The notes beneath the pieces were generated by a model. It was not told the origin of the DNA, searched no databases, and was given only the letters and a program-made list of their open reading frames with translations. The position numbers were made by a program, and so were the translations under genes. A stretch of DNA of 64,000 nt, taken from the NCBI RefSeq assembly GCF_910596095.1, contig NC_056544.1, positions 9,285,155 to 9,349,154 on the forward strand, in the 5' to 3' direction. The stretch comes from Thunnus maccoyii. Taxonomy: Eukaryota > Chordata > Actinopteri > Scombriformes > Scombridae. Positions 45,800 to 59,788 of this stretch are shown one piece after another; positions within the stretch are counted from its first letter, which is position 1; every line of letters begins with the position of its first letter.

Positions 45800-48700
45800 T
45801 GTAGGAAGATTTAAACAGGCACAAAACAATATTTAAATTAGTTTGACCTTCGAAAAGTCCTCTTTTTGTTATTATCCCACCATGACAGCTTAGCAAGGAC
45901 ATGCAGTCCGGAGAACCACAAAGAGAGGAAATTTACATAAAAAAGAAGCTTTAGCTGAACTTTTGAATATATTTATACACAGAGGGATGACTGGGATTTT
46001 TGTCCCCCATCTCTTATATTGGAATCCCATTAAGGAAGGGATCTTTTCATAGAAATTATGGAAAGGAGGATCAATTACAGTAGCCAATAACTCTTTAAAT
46101 ACACATATTGGATTGGCAGTATTGTTTTATGACAGATAAATGTGAATACATCTTTTAATGTATGGCCGATTAGACACCTGGACACATACTTAGCACAACT
46201 ATTAATAAGCTTAGGATCAACACTGGAAAATCATAGTGTTAACATCATCAAAAAGCTTGTTGAAATTTGATTGGTCAACTGACATTTGATTGCTTTAGTT
46301 ATCAATCTGATTTACATAAATGATCATCATCATTGTCATCAGTATTGTTAGTGATCATGACCCCTTTAGGGGGGAACACGACCCTCAAACCATAACCCTC
46401 TTCCAGAGCACATAGTTGCAAGCTCAAGCTTCAGGTGATAATAATTTATATTCCATGTTACAAGTGGAAAAGTCCACAAACATGTCTCTTGTTGCTGGAA
46501 AAGATTTATTACAAAAGCAAATCTTTTGTCTTGAATTTGAAAAATAATAGCACACATTTTGTAGTTAGATTGTCCTCTTTTTTATTTATATAAACTGTCA
46601 CATGATGTGAGAGAGCTGGCTTACCAGGTCTTGAGAAATGTCATGATTATAGTCTTGAATTGCTCACTTATTAACTTTAAACATAGCATATAATACACTC
46701 TACAGACCATAATCCTTAATCCAAGTAGCAGATTAACAGTATATCCACTGCTATACACTGTATGTTTTGGCTGTATATGTTTTTGAGTCAGTAATATTAA
46801 GTAAGTAATATGTACAATTTGAGACAGCTGTACATAGGTAATGTAGGTAAAAGTTTATCTGCTGATACAGACCATTACACAGTAGCTGTGTCTCAGTCAT
46901 AAGTCATATGACTACCACAGACTGAATATAGTCTCATCTACATTACCCAGACACTCAACCTATTGTATTCTGACACAGTACAAAACATCTAAAATGACTT
47001 ACCTTTTACAAATAAGATTACTGACAGAGCAGGTGTTTGTCTCCGAGTGTTGATTGTTAACTGGTGTTTTTGTCTTCCTCTTCAGCTCCTTCTGAAAATA
47101 TGAAGAGACTTACTGGGCAAAGGTTGCAGGACATGCCATGATGTTCCCCTTCCTGCGCCATGCCCTTAAGACAGAGATGTTAATGAATAACTTGATTTGG
47201 TTTGTTGATTGTTTCGACTCTTAAATTCCTTTTCTACTCCCTATTTTAAGCAGGTGTGACCAGTAATACCTCTCTCTGTCTTTAAGAATCTGTAAAATAA
47301 ATAAATAAATAATTTTATTATGACTATTACTTGAAATGAAAGAAAAGAAAATAGTTTACTCTTTTAAAATAGAGGTCAATAATCAATCATCAACCATCAG
47401 AGGGAGTAATTTAACATTCAGTGACAGGAAGCAAGGAGCCTTTGGATACATGGATTGTCACGATAGTTGCATCTGTGCTCTGAGACCAGGTAGTGGCACT
47501 GTAATCACATTAGACGTGTGTAAAACAAAAGCGCTGCAGCAAGAAGTCTTGTTGTATAGCTAATGGAGAGCATCTGTGTCAGTTTGTTTTTGGATTATAC
47601 ACATAATCAGTGAGGTAAAAAGTCTGGATTCCACTGTCATGAAAATAGTGTTTTTCTTTTTTATTCTTGAATCACTTCCCACTGCATCATCAGGTCTCTA
47701 ATAGATAGTGCGGTGAGGAGGGCAATGTGAAATTATGACAGGCTATCTCATTATTAATGCACTTTCAACCATCATCTCTCATCTCGCCTGTGGGAGGAGA
47801 TAATGTGTCTTTAAAAGAGCATAAAGTGTCTCAAGGATTCTGACATTTGACTCAGAGATTGTCATGTCTCAGTGCCTCATTAAACACTCTTTCGCAAAAG
47901 ATCACCAGAAATCCTCTTTCTTTAAAGTCATGAGTCACCTGTAAAGTTTTTTCACTTTTCTTTTAAAATGACAGTGATATAAGAATGAATCCATTTTAAC
48001 CTCCTAGACCGGAAATATTTTTTTTTGCATTGGGAAAGTCACTGCTTCATTGCCAATGAACCAAATTACTTCAAAGTTACATTAATCTCTTACATTGGCA
48101 TTGGTGTATTCCTGTACAGCAGCTTTAAGTGTGAAGTCTCTTCATCTGGAGTGAACGATTTTCTATGTGAAACTTTTTTCTCTTTTTAATCAATTCTGTT
48201 CACTCTCATTATTTCCCAGCTTACTATTATCTTAAGCAGACATAAGAAGAATAGCAGTGAAGCATTACATGTTAATGTTTTAATACCTCTTGCACCAGTC
48301 CTTCAAATTTCATCTAGTCCTTGTTAAAAAGAAAATGAATCAATTTGTCACAGCCCATTCACTTTAGAGTTACATACTTTCCAGTGAGATGAATACGGTT
48401 CTAACTGTCTTTAATTCGTTCTCTCCAATATGAATTGTTTTTCTTTTTCAAGTACATGTTTGCTAGTGTGTCGTGATATTAATTATTTTCAAATGCATTG
48501 GATCATATTATATTTTATTATTATATATCTTATTTGTATCTACATTCAAATCATATTTATATGATCTATGATATATACGGATTTGCGTTGGAGATAGGTG
48601 AACACATTCTTTCATCTGTTTAAAAAAGACCCGATGCTGAATCAGATGCCTTTTTGAAATAATTAACTGCCAAATATACATCTATTCACCACAAAACATC

Positions 48701-50689
48701 CTCTGCAATCTGCCTCCTGCTGTGATATGTGTCAGTGATTTATGGTCTAGTTTTTGCTTACAGGCTCTGGACGTTGTTCAAGCCTTTTATCTGCAATCTT
48801 TACTCTTGACCTTCAATCTAGAAATAGAACAATCATCTAAAGAGCTTCATTCTGCTATAGACATGCTGTGCATTTTGCACAGTTTGCTGTGCAAATTTCC
48901 ATCTCCATATTTCAAAGCAGAGAAGGCACATTAATACATCTATGTAGCTTATTAATACAGTGACATGCATGTAGTTTGAAGCACAATAGCTCCTAATGGA
49001 TGCTCTACAAGTCAAGATGTTCTCTGTTCCAATAATACATTTCTCTCTCAATGTGCAGATCAGAGTGCTGTTAGACTGAGAGAGAAAATCCATCCAATTT
49101 TGATTCATAATAGTTTGTCTCATTATGCTCATTGTCAGAGCTGGAACTGAGAAAAATGTCTGCATATAATCACATGTGCAAAATCACATCAGTGAGGGAG
49201 GAGGTACTGGCTTATTTCATTTATCTTTGACCCAAGGGAAAAAAAGGTCAACGTGACTACATTTGTCATTACGATAATGAAAGCTGTTTCATTAGCATCG
49301 GTGTTCTCTCCAAGAAGTGTCTCACTGCAGAGAAAGATTAAGAATCCAAAAGCAGTGGAAGATCTGAACTGCCTGACTTTAAGTCTCACTGACCCATCTA
49401 ATCTTTTTCTCTTAAACTCCTAAACTGATATAGTGACTTTATAGCAAAGAGAAAGGGAGACATGAAAAGCCCTTCATTATCCAAATTGCTCATTTAACAG
49501 TTTCTCTCAAACTATTTGTGCTTAAAAGTGCCGTGTCCTCCTGGAACTAACATCAGATTTATTTTAAGATAAATTGATTAAGAATGAAAAGAGATATGAA
49601 ATTCCTTGAATTGTGTGTTGTTACCACAATCAGCTAAAATTTGTGGCTCACTTTCACAGATAACTAAACTATCCTTTCCTTTATGTAGTATGTAATGATA
49701 GAGAAATAATCACTCTCAGTTTTGCATGTTGGTCTTCTGTAGATAACAAATACCTTTAAGTGCATCAAAATGCTGCTATGATGATTTCACAGCACTTCAC
49801 ATAGAAAATCATATGAGCTGTTTACTTATTTGTTGCTTTTCCAGCACATGCAATCTGGGCAGTATAGCCTGTGTGACTGAAATGTCAGCATCACTGCATA
49901 ATAATCATGTTGTGTCTTGAGATTCATCTTTTAGTGATGCTCTTGATGCTCAAGAACTGTGTAAATAAATCACTTTGTACATTCATGGGTTGCATCTGAA
50001 AAGCACCGCCATCAACGAAGGACATCATATGAAAATAAAGCAAACCCTTAGTCTTGCTTTCCTCTTTCATTCTTTGAAATATGCATGACTGTTAGATTGC
50101 TGGGCTCATACATGGGCTCTCAAAAAAAACACAATCCTTTCTATTTCCTTTTTCCTGACAGTTACAAATGGTATTCATCAACATACAGTCTGTGCCGATA
50201 CAACAAAAGACTTTATCCCTCCAAACATTTCACAAAACATGTAAACACACATTTATGAACATATTGATGAATGAGGCTTTCTATTTTACTTTTTTGTGTT
50301 CTTTTCATGGCACAATTTAGTAGTGAAAATAATGCTGTTAACACAAGTGACACAAGTGCTATTAAAATAAGATATTGAGGTCATTTTCCATACAACATTT
50401 ACACAAGCGAAATGTGATCACAGCATGACATTTTGCATGAGGTTTTATATACTTAAGCTACTATTCTGACTTACAAAAACAAGGGCACTTGAAAGTTTTG
50501 AGAAGGAACTGACCATCCATTAGACACAGAGCATAGTGTGTTAGTGAGTTCACTGAAATGCAGCTCTTGTGATGCCATTTTTATCTACAGTAACACTGTA
50601 AAACAATCAGAGCTCTTCTGACAAAAGCTAAAGGGCCGTTGTAACATTTAAGTACAGTGACATACCGCCATTTGTATTTTGATGTGAAA

Positions 50690-50690
<1 letters not shown>
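45800..50690. other. Intergenic, mostly unclassified
   Basis: Apart from the candidate UTR exon there is only AT-rich unique-looking sequence and short simple repeats (e.g. AAATAAATAAAT at 47297). No coding region with family features on either strand. Confidence 0.55.
47003..47091 (-). other. Possible 5' UTR exon of the C1orf210 homolog
   Basis: On the minus strand this ATG-free stretch ends in a strong donor (AAAAG|GTAAGT, GT at 47002-47001). The coding exon begins 10 bp before its ATG right after a CTTCCTACAG acceptor (AG at 45800-45799), so an upstream non-coding exon is expected. The left edge (TTTTCAG) is uncertain. Candidate only. Confidence 0.35.
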
Positions 50691-50720
<30 letters not shown>

Positions 50721-50782
50721 AAGAAGAAGAAGAAGAAGAAGAAGAAGAAGAAGAAGAAGAAGAAGAAGAAGAAGAAGAAGAA
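50691..50782. repeat. (GAA)n trinucleotide array, 92 bp
   Basis: About thirty uninterrupted AGA/GAA units on the plus strand, a polypurine tract capable of triplex formation. Confidence 0.97.
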
Positions 50783-51526
50783 TGAGAGGCACGTTTAATC
50801 TCCTGCTCTTTCCTTATATTAATGTACTAAGTTAGTAAGTTTGGGTTCCTTGAATAAAAGAGGCTGAAAAAATGTCATTAGCTCAACGGTACAGTGGTCA
50901 GACAGCTATGAAAAACTTTTCATCTTCACACTATGAACATACAAAATATAGCAGTATATAGTGGTATGCTGGTACCATCCACACTGAATAGTAGCTGCAG
51001 CTTTGTACTGTAGAAACCAGCTGGCTCATATAATTCATATGAGCATTGTCTGATCTGCCACCTCTAAGGTTCAGATTTGAGGTCAGGTTTTCAGGTAAAA
51101 AACGAATCAAACATGTTGCTAGTGCAGGAAGAGCTCTGACGTCTTTCTTGTACTAGCTGATTGGCATTAGCTGTTTCATTCATGCCTCACCATGACTGCC
51201 TCATTCACAGTTATGTGGTGATCAGCTGACTGTGCACCTGCATATTCATGCAGGTGGACAGCACAGCCATTATAATCTGATACTTTCCACTATCACTCTG
51301 CTGATTACATTGGCAGATCCCAGCTCCCTCATCCTTATGTGATACATTTTTGGTATTTTGATCTGATGTACTATATAAGTTAAGGATGAATTCCTCGTTG
51401 AGGTTCTTTGAGAGGTCCCTCAAAGAGCAGAGCCTTTTCTACCAAATTTTATTTTTGCTATAAATGGTCAATTCCTTCATGCATGTCTGATTGAAGCTGG
51501 TTCAACTTAGAGAAACCTTGTAGATA

Positions 51527-51540
51527 AATAAAACCAACAT
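51527..51540. repeat. L1 target-site duplication, left copy
   Basis: AATAAAACCAACAT, identical to 56178-56191. Confidence 0.85.
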
Positions 51541-52382
51541 GTTTGAAGGGCCAGGGAAGTTTTTTTTTTCTTTCTTTCTTTTTTTCATTTTCTTTGGTAT
51601 TTTCTTTTTTCCCGGCAGGATGGATCACACGCAGGGCCGCGGAACTCAAATAGGAGGAATGAATCCAGGCTTTTTCGACAGTTTCTTGGGATCATCAGTA
51701 TGGTTCAATATTAGCAGAATATATTCTTGGTTTTCTGTGTAAAAAGATATGTCAAGGTACTATTTTCATGACTGATTCTTTTCTTAAATGGGTAAAATAG
51801 GCTATATCTGTACTCTGGGACCCAGATAGGGAACCTTTCTTATGTTTGATTGAACTGATATTTTTTTTCCTTCTGCCTTGGTTAAATATAAAATGGTTAA
51901 CTTAAAAACTCTTGCACATTTAGGACAAATGTTTTACAGAAGATTGTGACTTAATTTGAGTTATAGCTAAATACGGCCAGAATGGATGGATGTATGCATT
52001 TTGCTTAAGCGCCAATACAAATATTTGTTACGGCTTATATACTTTTTTGTCCTTTTTTTCTTTCTTTTCTGTTGTTAATTTTCCTGGGTTTTTTTCTTTA
52101 TCATATGAGGTTTAAGAGGCATCTGAGTTAAAGGGTAATTGGGGTAACTTTTTCTGGTAAGTCAGAGTTAAAAGAATAACTCCAAGAGTGAAAACCGCTC
52201 AGAGGTTGATGGCCCAAATTAAAATTAACTAAGATCAAACAGATCATGAACAGATTAAAACAGTTACAAGCAAAAATTGTCTCCCTACAGGAGACACATT
52301 TGCTCCCAGGAGATGTCTCTAATATTAATAAGAGATGGCCAGGACAGATTTTTTCTCATCCATTTTCCTCCCAGTCCAGACT

Positions 52383-52990
52383 GGTTTAGTTTAGTTCATT
52401 AGTTTATTTAACAGGTGCCATGTACAACACAACCGTTGGGCCAGAGTTATCTATATAGCTAATTTACATCTGTGGTCCCTGGGCAGGAAAATATTAAAGA
52501 CAATACAGTACAATACAAACAATACAAAACAAACAATTAAAAACAATACAATTCGCAAAATGTACAAACAATACATCACATATTAATCAACATCATACAA
52601 AATATACATTACATACTCTCCATGTTGGAAAGCAGTTGATTCCATACAAACGTTTAGATCAGTGATCACATGATTGGTTTAACTTGAGCCAAGTGTTGTT
52701 TTAAAAAGTACTGAAGCTTGCATTCTCTGATATGGGTGGGAATTGAGTTCCATTTATCTGCTGCTCTGACTGAAAATGTTGATTGTCCGAAAGCAGTATT
52801 CCTAAATTTGAGCAGTCACCTCTGGCTGATGCCCTGGTCTCCCTCGCATTGTTCCTGCAGAATGACACACAGTGTTTAAGTGGTTGGAATGCAAGATCAT
52901 GAATTAATTTATACATCAGGCACATATCTGTAAACCAAAGAAAACTGTCAAAGGTCAATAAATTATACTTTTGAATGATGATACAATGAT
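52383..52990 (-). mobile_element. Antisense LINE 3' fragment nested in the L1
   Basis: Minus-strand frame 52958-52701 reads LTFDSFLWFTDMCLMYKLIH-like sequence, then PLKHCVSF, ETRASARGDC and FSEQ..NGTQFPPISENASF (approximate). That is the typical C-terminal part of L2/Rex-Babar-type ORF2 (TD.CL.YK..H.LAP..L). The non-coding tail runs to about 52383. It splits the L1 endonuclease between the SSQSR-like and ILIHKS-like positions. Exact borders and target duplication are unresolved. Confidence 0.65.
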
Positions 52991-55282
52991 GGTAGCTCCT
53001 TGGTTTTTTATCCTATTTTATATATCTGTATTCCATTTCAGATCCAGAATGTAATCAAAGACCCAGGAGGTAGATTTTTGGTAGTTCAAGGCACAATTAA
53101 AGGTGATAAACTGAATCTGATAAATGTTTATGGCCCAAATAATGATGATCCTGGAATTTATACCAAGTTATTCCTTACAGTTTCCAGTCTTTCTGGACAG
53201 AATATTATTGCAGACGACCTCAGTTGTACTTTATACCCAGCTAAAGATCGTTCAACAGAAGTTGATCATTCACATATTAACAAAAGAAAGTTAAGATTGT
53301 AAGTAAGTATTAACTATTTCTTAATCTCTGCCCAGCTAATATCTAAAATAGAAAATTGCCAGTGATATAGTATTATTATATCAGATCATGCCTGTATTTC
53401 CTTGACTTACATAGACTCTAAATTAATTTGTGACCCTCCAAAATGGCGATTTCAGTTAAAGTGACTCCTGGAGCTCTCATTCATAGAATTTCTTGGGAAA
53501 CAAATAGACTTGTTTTTTCTAATGAATACTACTGAAACCTCCACAACCACTAAATAATGTGTTATTAGAGGACAGATCATGAGCTACATTAATACAAATT
53601 CTAGGGAAATCAATAGGGACATTGCAACCGTAGACTCTAAAATAAATCTTGTTGAACAAAAATGATATCAAAATTTAGGAGACAGCGCAGAGATACAACA
53701 GAAATTACTTCTTTATAGAATGAAAGGAAATACATGGAAAACTTCTAGCTTGGTGTATTAAACAGCAGCAACAAAATAGTGCTATTCACTGTATTGAGGA
53801 TAGTAAAGGAAATATGTTTTACCCAATAGAGAATGTTTTATGACAAACTATACCATGGCCAAATGGCCTTATCTTTGTCATATTCTTACTAAATTTGGCT
53901 TTGGGGAAACATTCTGCAATTGGGTTACATTACTGTATAAAAACTCAAAGCCAAAGTCTTAACCAATACTACGGTATCCAAACCAATCTCTATATTTAGA
54001 GGATGCTACCAAGGATGCCCCCTGTCCCCACTTCTTTTCATTTTAGCTATTGAACCACTTAGAAATAAGATCCTATAAGGATTTATCTTGCATACAAATA
54101 AGCCAAACCAAACACAGGATAGTGCTATTTGCCGATGATGTCATAATTTTTATGAAAAATTCAGATAAATCAATTCCAACATTATTAAATTTTATCTCAA
54201 TCTTTGGGGAAATATCAAGGTACAAGGTCAATAATAACAAATCTTCCATCATGTTATTAAATGAAAGGGAGTGGAAGAATCCTCATCAGACTGTGGCATA
54301 ATGTAAAATATCTGATTGTTTCACCTACTAATATAGCACAAACTAAAGATCTACTAAAGAGTTTGGTAGCCTACTCTAAACTCTTGGCACGAAGGATGAC
54401 ATTACCAGTGTCTTTAACTGGCAGAATTAATATTTTAAAAATGAAAGTTTCATTTATTTGTTTCAGAATATACCTCTACCCCCACCAAGATAAATATTTC
54501 CAATGCTTATGCTTTTAGTAATTTTATATGGAGCAACATGCCCAAGATTACGTTTATCACTATTGTGTCTTCCATATGATGGAGAGGACCTAAGTGCTTA
54601 AATTTGCAGTGGTACTACAGGGCAGCTCAACCACGAACAATTATGTCTTATTTTTCTTTAGATAATGTCCCAGGTTGGATACAGTTAGGGACTGTTCCCT
54701 TGACTCAAATTTACGGCTACATCTATATTTATATTCATCAAAACTGACTAATCCAATTGTATTAAATATGATGAATGTATGGCAGGAAATTCAAAAATAC
54801 ATGCACATACACCAACCTCTCCCAATTTAGCCTGATGTGGGGGAATTTATACCTTCAAGATCAGATAAAGGTTTTCAAATGTGGTTTAGAAGGGGTGTTA
54901 GAAAACTAGAGATTTATAAAAGGAGGCAACTCTTATGTCCTCTCAAGAACTGTCAGCTAAATTTGATTTACAAAGCAACAACTTTTTTAAATTCCTTCAA
55001 ATACAAAATTTTATATATATATAGCTCAAAAACAAAAAGTTGAATGTCCTGTCCTCTCTACTTGGAAGAAATTACAGTAAAAAATTGCTACAACAAAGGA
55101 TCGATTTCCTCCTTTTATGATTTTCTAGTCAAAGGATCTCAACTGTCCTCAGAGAAAAGTTTACAGGTATGGAGAAAAGATCTTGATGAGGATTTAACAT
55201 TAGACAACTGGAAGAAAACATGCGAGGAAACACAGATACGTTCCATAAATACTCGCCTTGAGTTAATTCAGTACAAATTGCT

Positions 55283-55314
55283 GATGCGTACGTATCTCGT
55301 ACGTACGTATCTCA
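55283..55314. repeat. Short CGTACGTATCTC tandem duplication
   Basis: CGTACGTATCTC occurs twice within 32 bp inside the L1, a local slippage duplication. Confidence 0.7.
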
Positions 55315-56177
55315 GATACTTGTAATAAATGTAATGATGTCAAAGGAACACTTCTTCATTGATTATAGGAATGTAGGTTGATAAGGAGTTTCGGGGAAGA
55401 GGTACATTGTACTATTGTACAGTTGGTTTCAGTACACCTACCTCCCCTTTGAACCCAGAGTATTTATTATGAATTTATACCTTAAGGATCTAAATACAAA
55501 AAAGGGCCAGTATGTGCTTATCAACATGTGCATTTTGCAAACAAAGAATCTGATAGCCCTTAGATGGAAAAGTAAAAGTAAATCATCTATAGTGAGTGGA
55601 TTAAGGAGATGGCATCCTGTATGGCATTAGAAAAAAAATTACATATATACAGCGAAACAAGGAAAGGAAATATGGGATCCCTTAGTACGGTTTCTTAAAA
55701 GGGAAGAAACAGGAGTTACGCTGGCAGAAATGCATCATTCTGATCCCTAAGCAGGAAAATTCATGTATAAAGATGTAAGTAGCAATATTGTATTTTCAGT
55801 TAGAGAAGCATGTGTGTATGTGTATGTATATATGTACATGGTTATGCATATGTATATGTTTTGAGGTTTTTTTGTTTGTTTGTTTTGTTGTGTTTTGTTT
55901 TTTTATCTTCTTGCCCTTTGTCTTTCTTTTCTTATGATGTGTTTCTATATTAGTTGATTATTCTCTGGTATGATTTTTTAGTATGAAATGTTAATGTGCT
56001 AGGAACTCGTACTGTTTGTTACCAGTATTTTGTAATGTTTTGCCCGGAGGAGTCTGGGGTAGGGTGGGTGGATTGTCTTTGTTTTACTTTTATAATTCCT
56101 TTTTTTTCTTTGTCCCGTGTCTATTTATGTTTGAAAAAATAATTGAAAACTATCCTCAAAAAATAAATAAATGAATG

Positions 56178-56191
56178 AATAAAACCAACAT
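56178..56191. repeat. L1 target-site duplication, right copy
   Basis: AATAAAACCAACAT directly after the L1 A-rich tail; exact copy of 51527-51540. Confidence 0.85.
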
Positions 56192-57051
56192 TGACTTATG
56201 ATAGACGTCCTGATGCAAACCGCAGTCAACCCACTCAATCCAGTTTCACAACCATCCACCCTGACCGCCCATTAGTCCTTGGACGATGACAAGAAGTCAA
56301 TTGTCAAGAAAACGTAAACATAGGCCATTTAAGCACTAAGCAACAAACAACATATGCTGTCATTTCTTTCTGGCAAGGACATCGCACTGTAAAGCCATCC
56401 TTCAGTCCCTGACTAAATATAGCAGATGTGGCTACAAATCTACAGTATCCATCTGTATCAGGGTAAAGCCTTGCTGTCCAGACTCAGGTGTTGGCTGGTG
56501 TGTCAGTCTCTTTTTCCTGCCATGTGCCTCATCTTCAGCATCTTTCCCTGATGCACATGATCCTGTACATCCAGAATGTAAAGTGGAGATCCTACGTCCC
56601 TTGTTGTTCTAGCATATGCCTTAATCAGTCAACAATTCTTAATGAGTCTTTGGCTTTCATGAAGCCAATTATATGCATTCTCTTCCAAGAAGATGGTGGA
56701 TACTTAATTTCCATTAATACGGTCTCAATTACTGCTGCAACCACTTAGTTATGGAGCCATGAGGAGGAGAGAAAGTAAGTAAGAAAGAAATTCATCAAGG
56801 CATGAGGTTTCATAGCCTCCATAGTGTGTCAGCAGCACTCAAGAGCTGTTCTTTATTTGACCAATCTTATATCTACTTAATATACAATACTTAATATTCA
56901 CTCCTCTCAACCACCACAACTCCAAATTCTGCTGTTGTTCCTCCCTCTGTCATAGCTGTTCCCAGGCAGAGCAGTCTACCTCCAAGATTCAGTGGCTCTC
57001 TTAACCTCTGAACCGCTGGTCCAATTTTTTAATGAGAAATCTCTCAGTGTC
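56192..57051. other. 3' flank and 3' UTR of shisal2a
   Basis: A minus-strand AATAAA (TTTATT on plus at 56852-56857) lies 195 bp beyond the shisal2a stop and is the likely polyadenylation signal. Farther left nothing is recognised. Confidence 0.5.
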
Positions 57052-58640
<1,589 letters not shown>

Positions 58641-59412
58641 AACTTAATCTGCTTGAGTTTGTGGACACAATAAGCTTGTTTGTCGATGATGGATGTATTG
58701 AACACTTTTGTGTTTCCCTTCACCTTAACCTGAACCTAATCTAACCCTAACAGACCTCGACACATCACTGTTTTTCCGTAATGCTGTTAATTACCCACAA
58801 AAAAGAGAAAAAGATGCACAACTTCTGTATAAGAAAAAGTTGAGCCTTCTACTGAAATGATTTGTGAATATCTCATAAACTCGATTTTTAAATCTTCAGT
58901 TTTAATTGTAGGTGATTTCATCACTTAATTGTAGGATTTAACCAACTTAAGTTCAGAAAAACTAATGTCTGTGTTTCTTCCATTACAGTCGCTTCTGCAA
59001 TAGAGTTAATGTCCATACTGAATAACAGTATCTGTCCAACCAACTGCGATTTAATAGCCATGTAATACATTCACCATTTGCTTTTTTTTAAACCCAGTGG
59101 GTGTTTTTAAAAAGTTGCTGATCACATACTGTGATAATTATTGGAGCTGTGCCCTGTTTTACATAATAGTCATGTTAATTTGTCCATGTAGGAAGGATGT
59201 TGCAAAATCCCTCATGGTACAAAATAGCGAAGAGCTGCATGGTGAGTGTAATGCATGTGTAGCAGGTGTATTAATATATTTGCTCACATTTCAGTAGCAC
59301 AAGGACACTTATCTACTGTTCTGCCTGATTCATCACCGATTAAAGGTCCTATAATTTTTGACACATAGGCCTACAGCTGTATTCAAATATGTGTTTGACT
59401 CCCAGACGAACA
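58641..59412. other. Intergenic, nothing recognised
   Basis: AT-rich, with no coding region and no bounded repeat visible. Confidence 0.5.
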
Positions 59413-59788
59413 TTTAAAGTCCCCCTCCACTCAAAAATGTGTTTTACTTATTATTACTTCACTTGGATGTTTAAGGCGTGATCTACTATCATGATTTGTG
59501 ACATCACATCTAGTTCTGAGCCAGTTGTGGTCCAGTATGCAATTAACACTTATATGGTGTAGAAACCTGAAGCCTCCAGTGCACAAACACTGAGAAATGA
59601 AACATATATTTGCATGTTCATAGATTCTGGATTTTTCAATGAGGGAAGGAGTAGATGTAATTTCAAGGATTTTAATAAGCAGTAAATAGTAATTGAACTT
59701 TTTTGATGGACAAAACATGTTAAGACACATTTTTTATTCAAAGCAGAGTAATTTATATATCTTAAAACATGTATGGAGGGGATCTTTA
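59413..59788. mobile_element. MITE with TTTAAAG-TCCCCTCCA ends
   Basis: Left TTTAAAGTCCCCCTCCACTC and the reverse complement of the right end (TTAAAGATCCCCTCCATACA) are imperfect inverted repeats. There is no coding capacity. A known style of percomorph MITE; the superfamily is not clear. Confidence 0.6.

Larger units (their letters stand above)
51541..56177 (+). mobile_element. L1-like LINE, 4.6 kb, interrupted and dead
   Basis: Sense-strand L1-clade retrotransposon between perfect 14-bp duplications. The 5' part (51541-52160) is T-rich with no intact ORF1. The ORF2 endonuclease starts near 52200 (LQETHL-like, here SPYRRHICS after a frameshift; SINKRWPGQ-like at 52320). It is broken by a second element, then resumes with IPFQIQNVIKDPGGRFLVVQ and LINVYGPNNDD at about 53030-53150. 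The catalytic AGDFN position reads ADDLS. The reverse transcriptase motif is FADDVIIFM (FADD at 54128-54139), then CTD remnants to about 55630. The 3' UTR is G-rich at 56055-56071 and the A-rich tail has AAATAAATGAATGAAT. Many stops and frameshifts mean no functional protein. Confidence 0.88.

Noticed and set aside
25001..50782. CRISPR-like or satellite arrays
   Set aside because: Tandem signals are simple microsatellites without spacers; no longer-unit satellite was seen.
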